From Watersipora subatra (lineage: Eukaryota > Bryozoa > Gymnolaemata > Cheilostomatida > Watersiporidae): DNA of 64,000 nt. The translations under genes were made by a program, and so were the position numbers. The stretch lies in assembly GCF_963576615.1 (NCBI RefSeq), contig NC_088710.1, forward strand, positions 372,001 through 436,000, written 5' to 3'. Below are positions 32,525-44,900 of the stretch, piece by piece. A model generated the notes under the pieces. It ran no database searches, had not been told where the DNA came from, and worked only from the letters and a program-made list of their open reading frames with translations. The stretch's first letter is position 1; each line of letters opens with the position of its first letter.

Positions 32525-34959
32525 CTGTGGAAAAAATACAAGCAGTTATTTACTGAGTTATAAATACGTCATCTGTGGATAAATACTATCAAGAATATAA
32601 CAACAGGAAAGGTAAAGCTAGAACTCATAAGATCCTAACTAGCGAGCCAACGCTGTTATTAAATATACAAGTACAACGTATTTATCTAAGCATACCTACT
32701 GAGCACTTGAGTGCATGCAGATTTAGTGACAGGCGATTAGGCAGCATCCTGCTACTCACCTCCCATCTCAAGGATAATTCTATTAGCTTTGACAGGAGAA
32801 GTGTAATGATGGATGGGGCCCTTGCCTCCGCCCATGCGTGAGCCGAGTGGTTTCTTAGTTATAGGTTTCCAAGGAGGAGGCACCCTCCAGACGGCAAACA
32901 TCGTTTTTGTGTCCATCTTTCTGTTGATCTTCAGTCTACTGCTTTCCAAGTGACCGTGTCTCAGCTGTCCACCTGTGATGGCCTGCGAGTATTTATAAAC
33001 CTTTGATTCCTTTGACTACTTGGAAGCCTGGTTACACACACCGATGCGTCGTTTCAAAATAACCATGTTGGTTTACATCGGTAATAACAGAACCGACACA
33101 TCTGTGATTGGGTGAAATAATTAATTCTTATGATCTCGATTCAATTTTATTCATTTTTACTACAGGATCATCGCGCTGAGGACTTCACACAAACAGCTAT
33201 TTATATATGGACAAAAGTATTCTCACTAATAACATCTACATGTATATATATATAAATGTGAAAGTCGGTCTTTTGGTATGTCCGACTATAGCTATTATTA
33301 GAATGACTGTAGCTGGACAACGCTGACGCAACGTCATGACGTATCGTCATTAGAAGCCTAGCGCTTATTAGCAAGCTTACTAGAATTTTCCATTGGCAAT
33401 GTGTCAGGCTAATAGCAAGTGGTAGGCAACGCTCATCACTTATTATTGTTTATAAGCTGATTTTAATACACGAACAACGCCGGGAGGCACAGCTAGTATG
33501 TGTATATACGAAAATTACCAGTATAAATTGGAATCTTTTTTGGTCAATAAATATGCTAAATGCTTGATTTCTACGTTTAAATACGTGTATTGAACATTAA
33601 GTGTTTTTGTACTTGATTATTTCGATCATTAACATGTAGTGTTTTTCCTTTGAGCAAGATAAAGCAATGCAATAAGCTTCATAAAGACTCACTACCATAA
33701 ATAACTCCTGGTTCCAATTTCTGATAAAATTAAATGAATAATATTCCAATAATTGATGGTTACAATACAAATATACTAATGACACTTAATCGACGCTACT
33801 GGAAACTCGAGCGACGACGCCATAGCCTTCACACGACCGAGGCCAAATCTTATTGAACAATCTATTTGTCAACACGACGCACCGTTTAGCAGATTCGGTG
33901 TGTGTAGCCAAAGCAAATATCAATCTACATGTATATAATGCATGCGATAAACTACTTGGTGAGGTCATTCAGAGTTCAGCAGCCAGTATAGACCTAACTA
34001 GAACTATGTATTTCACTGTCTACACATGGCATAGCACTGATCAATGGTCAAACATGTCAGTCGTTACTAAACAATTTATACAATATTTTATGTGCAATAC
34101 ATAAAATGTGTCGACTGTTGCATAAGTGTATTGCACCTGTCAGCTCTTGTCAGTGTTTTTTGCAACTTTCAACTGTCACATGCATGCAGAGCATAACACC
34201 TGCCAACTGCTTTAAGCAGTTCGTAGCGCCTGTCAATTGCCACCATTTATAACAACAGTCAATCGTTACAGGTAGAGCATAGCACCTGTCACAAATTATG
34301 CTACTTTCCTGTAAACTCTCATCACCGTAAAACAGAGGTGAATAGCAAAATAGTTACCTGAATACCAAACTGGCCATATATTAATTTATTATGCACCAAC
34401 TCTGGCCCTCTCATGTCAAGGAGTCTTTTTGGCACCTTGCGCATCTTTTGGCCTAAAGCTATTGATGGGGGAACCTTTGGTAGCAGAGGTAGCTTTCTGT
34501 TTTCCAGTGGAGGCATGATAACATCTAGCGAGCAACAAACAAAACATCAGCGACAAGCCATCAATGAGTTTTATTTACTCTGACACACCCATTACATGTG
34601 AAGCACAATCATCAATATGAAACATCTTGTACCATGATCTCTCTGACACACTTATTACACGTGGAGCACACTCGCCAACATGAGACATCTTACAACATGA
34701 TCTCTCTGAAACACCCATTACGTGTGAAGCACACTCGTCAACATGAGACATCTTGCACCATGATCTCTCTGATACACCCATTACATGTGAAGTACACTCA
34801 TCAACATGAGCCATCTTGCAGCATGAGACACACAGCGAGTATAATTAGTAATTATAGTACTAGATCTACTGCTATGCTAGGAAACATCACACTTACTGCT
34901 ATAATCTGGAGGATTTCTGTAACTGCTAATGCAGCAAGCTTGAAATGCATTTTTAGGAC
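32289..34959 (-). CDS. MRPL16: Mitochondrial large ribosomal subunit protein uL16m, N-terminal exon not found
   Basis: Encodes a structural protein of the mitochondrial 39S ribosomal subunit. Exons are 34959-34897, 34524-34358, 32982-32760 and 32524-32289, with matching phases. Family signatures are clear: [19 protein letters not shown] (mature N-terminus), [31 protein letters not shown] (the conserved uL16 glycine loop), [14 protein letters not shown] and [13 protein letters not shown]...LSPYD. About 229 aa are visible. The first exon, which should carry ATG and the mitochondrial targeting peptide, must lie above 34959 and end in phase 1; I could not identify it. The reading frame runs into TAA at 32291-32289, immediately after a possible AG|GTAACA donor. 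The protein therefore either ends in NEHR or continues into an unseen last exon. An ATTAAA at 32172-32167 supports the early end. Intron 1 carries a 63-bp minisatellite. Confidence 0.9.
32760..32982 (-). CDS. MRPL16: MRPL16 exon (core rRNA-binding domain)
   Basis: Acceptor ACTCGCAG, donor GTGAGT. Encodes [20 protein letters not shown], then [33 protein letters not shown] and the start of the EMGG motif. These are hallmark residues of the uL16 fold. Confidence 0.95.
33440..33496 (+). mobile_element. Helitron-like 3' end fragment
   Basis: Ends ACGAACAACGCCGGGAGGCA, CAG, CTAG (33493-33496), then T. Only the terminal part resembles the other copies. Lies in an MRPL16 intron. Confidence 0.45.
34358..34524 (-). 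CDS. MRPL16: MRPL16 exon ([16 protein letters not shown] segment)
   Basis: Acceptor GCTCGCTAG, donor CAG|GTAAC. Encodes [17 protein letters not shown], then [14 protein letters not shown] and IYGQFGIQ. It aligns with the PEKPKLRF...LSDIRGPE...FAI part of animal uL16m. Confidence 0.88.
34562..34822. repeat. 63-bp minisatellite in an MRPL16 intron
   Basis: About four units containing ATGATCTCTCTGACACAC and CATGAGACATCTTGCACC. It fills most of the intron between 34524 and 34897 and starts about 38 bp from the acceptor. Confidence 0.93.
34897..34959 (-). CDS. MRPL16: MRPL16 internal exon (start of mature domain)
   Basis: Follows a CTCGCTGCAG acceptor and encodes [20 protein letters not shown], ending in phase 1 at GTAAGT. 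It joins the next exon to give DYSNVIMPPLE. Needs an upstream exon for the start codon. Confidence 0.75.
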
Positions 34960-35039
34960 CTGCAGCGAGAAAAGGGTGAACATGAACACAAACTGTGTGT
35001 AACGCAAATAAACAGGAGGTCCTGAAACTAATTTCATTC

Positions 35040-38000
35040 CTTGACTTTTCTAGCGCAAAAAGTTACTATAGAGTAAAATTGCTATGCGCGATCAGCTAAA
35101 AAACTTTTAATTGAAATAAAATAATATAGAGACATAATATTCGATTTTTCATGAAAAATTGCTCAATACCTCAATACCTATGTTAACTTCTTGAGTGAGA
35201 TTGTATTCAGCTGAGAATTTTTATTCTATTAAAAGAGAAAGCTTCTGGCATGAAAAAACACAAAGGTGGTATGGTATGGCCAATGATCCTACACAAATCC
35301 TGACTTATTCTTTCAGTGTGCTGATCTGTGAAGATACTGTTTTATTTCAATACCCAGGGCGCTACGGGTGATAGACAGTGGATTCAAATTTCATTTACGG
35401 TAGTCTTGCATAAAATTTGTGAGCATCCTCTTCTACATCTCATTGCAACATTCCGCGCCCCCATTTATTGCCCACTCACTGACCTGCTTGGCTTACATTG
35501 ACAGAACAAAACCAATGAGCTTTTAAACTACCCCTTTGCCATTGTGAACCGGAGTGCAACAGTCAAATTTGTCGATGGGGTTAATGCTTTACCTTGCCAA
35601 GTATATTCTCATTTGCAAAACGCCGATAACCACAAACATCACAAAGGGGTGTGGCCAAATGTATTAACAAACATTTATTTCTGACAGGGATAGACAAAAA
35701 AATAACAAACCTATTTGGTTCCAGTATTCAGTATGAGCTTCAATACCCTTGAAATAAGAATACCATATTGAGTATGACTTTGTGACGATATCAACTTCTA
35801 TCGACACCAATCAAATGCAATTATTTTTCATTCATCATTTTATTTTTATACATTCCTGCTTGCTTTAATAACAAACAGCTGAAATCATCGTTTCTAACAT
35901 CATTTATATGTGGTCCATTAACCTTGACAATCCTGGGTACCATTACTTAAGGGCACTCTGTAAAACTTGTAAAAATATTTGACGAATCTATTTTTATAAT
36001 CGAATAATTTCATTATTATTCCAGAAACCAAACCAATTTGAACTGCCTGGCAATGGTGAATCAAGGCATAAGGTGCCATGCCAGCTGCTTCCTAGTTGTA
36101 TAACAGCTACATGTAGATGCCGACTGAACTCATAAAATATATCATACTGACACTAATAACATTTAATGTCACTAAGTCCATTAGTATATTAACTGAATGT
36201 AGTTAACTATTATTATACTTGTCTTTTCCTTTATTTGTGTATGCCTCCTGTCTTCAGTGAATGGAATGGGGTTACTGTAGAAAACCAAGCACCAACTGTG
36301 CAATGCCAAAAAACAACTAAAAAGCTACACGCTTTTCTTGCTATAATACAGGTACTACAAGACACAGTTTTAAAACTAGGCGACTGATGTACCAGCTACT
36401 ACATATAATGACGATCAAAGTATGACCTTTGATTTAAACCTAGGATGAGGCCATCCATACCCTACCGATAAGCGGACATGATGTACAAGTACAACAAACG
36501 TGTTGGAGAATCCAGACCTCCTTCCAGACATATCTACTTGATACTGATACCGGTCACTATAAGATGGGACTGTTGCGTTGCAAAGCCAAAGAGGAGAGCG
36601 TGTCATAGCCTAGTACAGTTGGATTCTTGCTCCCTTGAAAGTTCTTGCTACCTTGTGCTACGGAAAGAGCTGTTAAGCTTAGACAAAGCGAAGAAAATAG
36701 TTTCTGATTTCTAAAAACCGTTAGAACGCAAAATGAAAACAAAACATAGTAACGCTGATAGCCGTAGTTGTTGAGATTGTAGAGACTGCCAACAATTCCA
36801 GCTGATGAAGCGTGACAGAGGACTCAAGTGACAAGACATGAAGACTAAGTTACTGAAGCTTAAAAAGTGGAGGCTCACTGACCCAAACTGTTCCTGAACC
36901 GTGACAAGCCTTTAAAATGGCAAAACCAAAGACCCACACGCCATTGCAATACTGGGAGGCTCAATGGTGTGACAAGTTTGCTACATAAATGACAGGTTTA
37001 GACTTTCAGATCTTTGGCTTAATGTAAAATGAGAAGCAGAGTGGACCAATGTAAGCAAAACCTATGTAGAAGTTAAAATGCAGATGCCCAGTTGATTAAA
37101 TAACTTCTCATCGAGTTGGATTAGTTGCCATTATGCCTCAAGATTTGCCCCATAGAGTCGAGTTGATAAGAGACCAGCTAGAATAGAGTGATTGGAAACT
37201 CAAGCTACAGGACCAGATAGAATTGATGAGAATAAGCTGAAAAGCCTTAGCGAAAGCTACCCGTTGACATCATGAGACTCTTGCCAGTGGCCTTCAGAGA
37301 GTACAAGTAGATTTTAGCGTAGACAGACTAGCTTAGTGGGTAGCAAGATGCCCTAACTGCTACCACTCTGATGGTAATCAGTGCCTTAGATGAGCATGCG
37401 CCCTTTTGGACCTTCAAAGCAAACACATTCAAACTCAGACATCAAGTACGCACCCCAGCTGATGACTGAATTTTGTCAATTGTGGAACATTGACAATATA
37501 TGCACAACTTCCTACTATCTACAACTAACCGGGATGGTAAAATACAACAATTGATGGCTATGATACTCTCTATGAGCTTTGCTAGACAAGGAGAGAGAAA
37601 CCAATCCGAAAATACACCGTAATTTTGTAGAGTCTTACCGCATCGAGAAAGCCTACTCTAATTATCCATGCATGATGGAAAATCAAGATTAAAACTTTGT
37701 TGAAAATGACTGTAGGCTGACACTGTACCATTGATTACCTGAAGAGTTAGGATGGGCACCAAGCTCAGAAGAACACCAGAAGCAACTTAACATGAAGGTG
37801 ACTGCTCGAGCACAGCCCAAACGAGAAAAGGGCAACCGTGTGTTCACTTGAGAAAAAATTAGCAAACTGCTACAATCACCTCCAAAACGAACATAGAATG
37901 ACAATAAAGCTGTCCCATCCAGTCTCTGAGAAGGAGACATCGATAGCTACAAAAGAGCTACCAAGTTTGGAACTGAGTGAAAGTGATTTCAGCTCACCAT

Positions 38001-39450
38001 CCATCTGGAAGAAGCTCAATGAAGTCAAGTCAGTATAATATTGAAATTTCCAATGCTATTCCAAAGCAAACCAAAGTGAATACTCTAATATGTTTTTTTC
38101 AACGCTACACCTCTTCTGTAAACTCTAAATGGAAGCCTAAAAACATTCAAAAGCACACACGTAGACCAGGCATTAGCCGAACTGACCATTTTTGGCTTAC
38201 AAGCAGCAGAGAATTATGTATTAGCTGACACTCCTACTGACTGTGTTACATTGTAAACATCCTTAAAAATCAGGCATATACAAATATCTAGCGGAACCAT
38301 CTTGGTGTAACTCAACCAAAAAAAGAGGCTCTGGAAAACAGCAGTGACTAAGGTGCCAACATTTCAGATTAATATGATCACAACAAGCAGTCACAAAGAA
38401 ACAGGAGGTTTTTTTGTTGTCCACCAAGAACCGGTATAGGCTGCTTGAATGAAGTTCTACACAAAACGTCACTGCTATGAAACTCAAGCAACAAAAAAAG
38501 GAGTCATGGTGGCTCCTCCATTAAATAACATTTCAGAATTCACAATACCCTCTGTTCTGAAAGTTAGCCAGAAAATTGCCTGCAGGAAGCTCACACAAGG
38601 CAATGACCAAAACATGGAAGACTGGGAGATAGGCTACACCTGAAACAAGCCCAGTATGTTTGCGGTAAAAAAAGAGTTCAGTCTGTATTGTAAGTGCTTT
38701 AGTCAATAAATAGATAAGTGCCGTGCTCACAGATTGCTTGTCATGGAGAATAATGCTGACAAGTTGAAAAATGACTCTCTGCGGATTGATGCAACAAATT
38801 GCCAGCCTGGTGCAACAGCCAAAAAAGTAGTACCTGCGAGAGATGAGAAACGTACCCTCTAACAAGAAGATATTAGCAAAACACATCAAGCTCACTAGCC
38901 ATAGAAAGATATGTAGCAGAGGTGAACAAAGCACCATAAAACAGCATTATGCTAGCTGCATGGTAGATGTGTGTGTGTGTGGGCTGTTTGTTAATTGTTT
39001 GCTGAGTAATAGCCTGAAAGATGCTGACTGGACTCGTACAACATGTTTTACTTATATTCATAGCCTTTTGATGTCAGTAGGACCATCAGTGCTTTATTTG
39101 ATTAGTTAATTAATATTATACTTGCTATCATCACATTAGTTAAAGGTGTGGTTCTCGGCCTATTGGTGGATTGGACTGCAGCATAAAAACAGGGCATTTG
39201 CTCTGATGAGTTCAATTTAACACACAATGTTCAAGCAAGCGACATCTCTTCCATTCACACACATTTCACAGGGAAGCTAACGGCTTGCCTTGCCTCTCTT
39301 TCTCTTCTTCTTTCGGACACACTAGAGCAGGAACAAGTGGTGCGCCTCATAAATTAAAGTCATTAGCCAGCATTTATCAGTAGTGTCTTACTATGTCACG
39401 ACTATATGTTATAGCAGCATGTTAGAAGCATCGGTATGTTACGAGAGCAG
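35040..39450. other. Unassigned 4.4 kb upstream of MRPL16
   Basis: The missing MRPL16 first exon may be here. 36800-38700 is less AT-rich and has short, frame-broken open stretches that look like decayed coding DNA, but no family was recognised. Confidence 0.35.
37325..37385 (+). repeat. Possible tRNA-like SINE head
   Basis: TAGCTTAGTGGGTAGCAAGA is a good A-box match; the B-box position (ATGGTAATCAGTGCC) is degraded. Confidence 0.25.
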
Positions 39451-41125
39451 TTAGCAAGCAATTTTTGATTTAAGTTCTCGGACAGTTCGTGGTAAAAAGC
39501 TGTTATGGTGCACTGATTTGTTGGCGAATAATCTAGGAGGCTCTCCCCTTCCCGCACCCCTAGTTGTCGCCATTTCAGTAGGGTGGTCTTGTATAAGTTC
39601 ATCATATGAGCTTAACAAAGCATTATGGTTTTCTTCATTAGACAAAATGCGGTATAAGAGAGTATGTCTTATTTTCACACGTCTATCTGCAAGTTTGTCA
39701 ATCTCGAGCTTTTCTCGAGCAGCAGTAATGCTTTCTCTTCCCTTGATGTTGGCAATATATCTTACGGCTTTGTTCTGCACCATCTCAATATCTTGAACTA
39801 ACTTGTTAATGAGCGTGTCCCAAACTGAGCTGGCATATTCAACATGGAGTCTACAAAGGCTTGTATATGATAGAAATCTGGCTTTCTCTAGAGCATGGTG
39901 GAGTGCACGGTTGATCATGCCAAGTTGACGATTTGCTTTGGATATTTTATCTTGTATATGCGAGGTAATTTTTAGGTCTGATTGTAGTATCATGCCAATA
40001 TATTTAGTTTCAGCAACGATCTCAAGAGGATTGTTGTCCAGCATTGTTAAATACCATTATCGAGCATTTGCTTACATTAAATGACATACACCATTTGGAT
40101 GACCAAGCTTGTAAGGTGTCTATGTTGCGTTGGAACTTTGTTTTATCGCTGGCAATATTGACTGACTGGTATATTAAAGTATCGTCAGCAAACAGACTGG
40201 TATTACAGTTGACAACATCTGGTAGGTCGTTTATATATATGAGAAACAAAACTGGGCCAAGCAGAGACCCTTGGGGTAATCCTGATGTGACGGGTAGTTC
40301 ATCGGATTGTTGACCTTCAATTAAGACCTTTTGCTTACGGTTTAGAAGGAAGATATGGATCCACATAATTATTTGCTGACTGATGTCTGGTATTTTGGCT
40401 AGTTTACGCATGAGTAGTTCGTGTGGCACCTTATCCAAGGCTTTAGTAAAATCTACAACCAGTGCATGGACAGTACTCCCTTCATCTACATTTTTTACTG
40501 TCTCGTGAAAAGTTCCACATCATTGCGTTTCACACGACAAACCCTTTTGGAATCTATGCTGTCAATTATGTAGCCCTTTATCTAGAACGATATTTAGGTG
40601 ATGAAGCAAGATGTGCTCGAGCAGTTAACACGCTATGCTTGTGAAGGAAATAGGCCTGTAATTGTTGGATTGATCTGATGGTCCACGTTTGTGAAGAGGG
40701 GTGATATTAGCAAGCTTCCAATCAGATGGCAGTTTAGAAGCGGATAGTGACTTTTGAAATATGACAGTCAGACGCTTGGCAGTCATGATCGGGTCGATAA
40801 GGAGATCATCTTTACGGATTTCATCTGGACCAGGGCACTTACCGCTTTTTAGTGAATAAAGAAGTTTGATAACACCCTCAGTTGATACCTCTATAGTATT
40901 TGGTGAGCATGTGCTATAGTTTCTATCTTCATGCAAAGTATGCTGTTTGCAGAATTGAGTACTGAAGAAGTTGTTTAGAATATTGGCACATTCGCTGGGG
41001 TTTTCAGTGTGAGAGTTTTGCACAGTTAACAGTTTCATTGGTGGTTTCGTAACACCTTGTGATCGTTCTAGTTGACGGTGAAACAGTTTGCCGTTACCAG
41101 TTTCTCGTGGCTTAGATACTTTATT
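39451..41125 (-). pseudogene. Decayed non-LTR retrotransposon (LINE) reverse transcriptase
   Basis: A jockey/CR1-like LINE fragment broken into at least three frames. The upstream part (41120-40625) holds the finger region with LKSGKCPGPDEI and NNYRPISFTS. The middle (about 40620-40440) has stops and shifts but still reads as CETQ, HETV and VDFTKALDKV. Then 40438-40022 carries SGLPQGSLLGPVLFLIYIND and the catalytic LFADDTLIYQ. The last part (40044-39451) is the thumb/C-terminus ending in SFLPRTVRELKSK. The endonuclease domain is absent, so the copy is 5'-truncated and dead. It lies between MRPL16 and the MIC19-like gene. Confidence 0.9.
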
Positions 41126-41128
41126 ACT

Positions 41129-41156
41129 GCACTTGCTACTCTAAAGTAGCAAGTGC
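41129..41156. repeat. Perfect 12-bp inverted repeat, 4-bp loop
   Basis: GCACTTGCTACT, loop CTAA, then AGTAGCAAGTGC. It lies at the point where similarity to the LINE ends on its 5' side, so it may mark the truncation junction. Confidence 0.6.
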
Positions 41157-41851
41157 CGACTTCCATTAAACACGTCGTCAATTCAACGAGAATTTGAATA
41201 CGAGGTTATGTTAAACACTAAGGAGTTAAACATTGAGCAGATAATATATCACTGTAGTAAGTTCCACACTTTCTATTAATCAAATCGTCCAGTTACATGT
41301 TTGATGCGAGGGTGTAAAAGGTGTTCTATTCCCGAGTTAATAAATTACTGAAGTCAGTTAAATAAGTATCATAATAAGCATTTTTGAACTTATAGTTTGA
41401 TGGACTAACCAGTCTTGAAAAACGAAACTCTGAGTAAGTTTACAGATGTGAATGTAGACATTTTCTAAACTGTACGTTTTTAAAAACGTCAAGAACCGGT
41501 GCAAGGCAAATTTGCTCACACTGCGTACAAACGTGAAATTTATTTGGCCGAAAACCTCCAGTAAACGATATAACCAATGTGGAATCAGCGTTGAATGATG
41601 TACACTGTAAGGTTTCACACTAGGCACTATTAACGAGCACAATAAAACCGTCAAAAAATAATAGACGTAAGTATTTACAAAATTTACTCGAAACCTACCT
41701 ATAACACATAGGCAATAAGTCTCTTCAGACCGATTGTGACGCCACTGGCGCTACAAAATCTTTGCAAAGCCAATGCCGGTTTTTGATTGAAATCACCATT
41801 TTGTGCATATTTCGTTTCCTTTTATTTAAGATTTAACTATTTTGACACACA

Positions 41852-41914
41852 ATGGGTGGCTCTCAGAGCGCAGAATCATCTACTGTTTCAATGGACAATC
41901 CAAATTCAATTCAA
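41852..41914 (+). CDS. CHCHD3: MIC19-like exon 1
   Basis: ATG followed by GGSQSAESSTVSMDNPNSIQ, ending in phase 0 at CAA|GTAAGT. Gly2 with Ser6 fits N-terminal myristoylation. The upstream ~150 bp (GACGCCACTGGCGC) is richer in CpG than its surroundings and may hold the promoter. Confidence 0.85.
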
Positions 41915-44900
41915 GTAAGTTTGAAAATATGTAAGATGTTTCCATCATTTTAATTTTGCCGTGAGTTTTCTGAAGTATCTCCAGTCATGTGCTAATAATA
42001 TATATTATAAAGTTTCACAGTTCTACCGTCAGCCACCTTTTTTGGTAGGTTTTAAAAAGACTTACCTTTTGCAGGATGGCTATGAGACCATATGTAATTA
42101 ATGCTGAGAAATTACGCCATGCTACTGCTTAGAGTATTATGTTTATTTTTCATGGCCATAAAAGTACACTATTAAGTTATTAACATTTGCTATCCTCTGT
42201 TATGAGCCACATTATGTCATTAGAGAGTCTGCAAAGAAATAATTTGAGCTAAAAAGGTTTTCTTGTAAAAGATATGAGATTATAGTTCATTGGTTAGTTT
42301 TAGGGAGATGTTTATTGGCAAAATGCAACTACCGTCGTAATGTTAGTATAAGCACAGAAACAATATCTGTTTTACCCTTTTCTAATTGCTGGCATAAATG
42401 TCTTTTGAAATACAGGTTGTATAGCAAATAGACAAGGCAGCTTTTTGAGTAAGTCGAAGCTTCCTCGGCAGCCCAAGTTTATGTGCCCAATGCCGTAACG
42501 GCTATAATTGTCACTCTATGCGGACGTTAAAATGCAGTGATTTTAAGAGAGTTTGACTACGTTAACTTGTAGCTTGTTTTTGGTATGAAAAAGTACTTCA
42601 TAAAACCATTTCAAGGTAAAAGCTAAACTGAATAGGTAAATTGACAAATAACAATGCGTCTTTAGCAGTTAGATTTGCGATTGATTTAATCTCATGATTT
42701 GTTTGTCCTATTAGAGACATATCAGTAGGAGAACCCAATTTGCGAGATATATCAGCAGAATCTTATTAAGAAAATATAATCTATTGTGAATATACATGCG
42801 AATAATCTGACTTATAACAGAATTATAAACTATATCTGTGGTTAGTCTGGCTTATAACAGAGTTATAAACTATATCTATGATTAGTTTGACTTATAGCAA
42901 AATTATAAATTATATCCGTGGTTAGTTTGACTTATAACAGAGTTATAAACTATATCTGTGGTTAATCTGACTTATAACAGAGTTATAAACTATACCTGTG
43001 ATTAGTCTGATTTATAACAGAATTATAGACTATATCTGTGGTTAGTCTGACTTATAATCGAGTTATAAACTATATCTGTGATTAGTCTGACTTATAATCG
43101 AGTTATAAACTATATCTGTGATTAGTCTGACTTATAACAGAATTATAAACTATATCTGTGATTAGCCTGATTTATAACAGAATTATAAACTACATGTATA
43201 TCTGTGGTTAGTCTGACTTATAACAGAGTTATAAACTATATCTGTGGTTAGTCTGACTAATAACAGAATTATAGACTATATCTGTGATTAGTCTGGCTTG
43301 TAACTGAGTTATAAACTATATCTCTGATTAGTCTGACTTATAACAGAGTTATAAACTATATCTGTGGTTAGTCTGATTTATAACCGAGTTATAAACTATA
43401 TCTGTGGTTAGTCTGACTTATAACAGAATTATAAACTCTATCTGTGATTAGTCTGACTTATAACAGAGTTATAAACTATATCTGTGGTTAGTCTGACTAA
43501 TAACAGAATTATAGACTATATCTGTGATTAGTCTGGCTTGTAACTGAGTTATAAACTATATATCTCTGATTAGTCTGACTTATAACAGAGTTATAAACTA
43601 TATCTGTGATTATTCTGACTTATAACAGAGTTATGAACTATATCTGTGATTATTCTGACTTATAACAGAATTATAAACTATATTTGTGATTAGTCTGACT
43701 TGAGCAGCAAGCCATGAGTATAGCTTTTTTCCATGAATTTTTTTGTTGAATTTTGTAACAAACAAATTTATTTTAATTTGTTGGCATAATGTAAATTGAT
43801 AGCATCTGTCATTATTTCCCATTAGCCAGTATGCTTCGCAGTTCCATGCACTGTGAGAAATTGTCATAAGTAATCAGTATGCGCATAATTATTCCAAGAA
43901 GTGGTAAGGCAGCCGAATAGTGTACTGGTTAGCACGCCAGCCTGTAAAACGGAGTGTCCGAGTTCAATTCCTGTGTGAGGCATTTTTTCGCTAACATTGT
44001 TACCATAGCTTTGGATGGACGGGTACGCTCTTATTATAGTAATGATTTTTTTTACCAAATACCTTCAAGTCGTGAGAGATGAGTGAGTCAATTGTTAGTG
44101 TTAACACTTGCAGGTTACTGAAAATGTCCTTTGCTATGCTGAAGGACCCAAGCCTGTGATAAGGCAGAAGAACATGATTTCCATGGTAAGCTTTAACATT
44201 AAACTTATCCTTTGTCTAATGCTAGTAAGTTTTAACATTATTTTGGTCTCAAGCTATCATGACTAGCATACGATTAGCATGATTAATCCTATACTAGTCA
44301 TGCTAATCGTAATATTTCATAACTAGTTGTCAATATAATATATGGTATAATATATATGATTAGTATACATTGAAATAATATTTCATAACCATTTGTTACC
44401 TAAGTCATGACCGTTATTCCAATATATGTAATGTATAACAGGGTTCTCTCCAGGATTTAATCTAGAGAGGAAAATTCCAGGCTGGCGCAAAAATAATAAA
44501 ATTGTAATATTTCGTAGCCAGATGTTACATATGCCAAGAACTTAATTTTAAGGGGTCGAGACCAGTGGCAAAGGGTGGGCATTGCGTAAAAAGGTGCATC
44601 GGTCAGACCTCACTTTAATCAGGAGTAATTTTCCTGTTAACAACTTAATTGAATCGGCATATCTTTATCTGAGCAGTGGTGGAGGTCGATGACAGATGCG
44701 CAGTATAATTGCTATAGCTATGTAGTCAACTGTGTCGGTTACTGGGCTCACCAAAAAATGTAACAATAAATATGAATTGCTTGATAATTTAATTTTATTG
44801 CTTATTGTTGTTTATCAATATGAGCAATATTAAATTGTGTATTATATTATTATACTATATTATTATTGCGATAGTGTGAAAATCAGCGCTGTAGTGTTCA

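Noticed and set aside
36800-38700. Decayed retroelement gag/pol
   Set aside because: Base composition and broken frames hint at former coding DNA, but no motif could be named, so no element was called.
41358-41654. 98-codon minus-strand frame upstream of the MIC19-like gene
   Set aside because: Starts without ATG, has no recognisable domain and lies in a likely promoter region; kept only as a remote candidate for an MRPL16 leader, which its sequence does not resemble.
43908-43982. Functional tRNA gene
   Set aside because: A and B boxes are present but acceptor and T stems do not pair well; fits a tRNA-derived SINE better.
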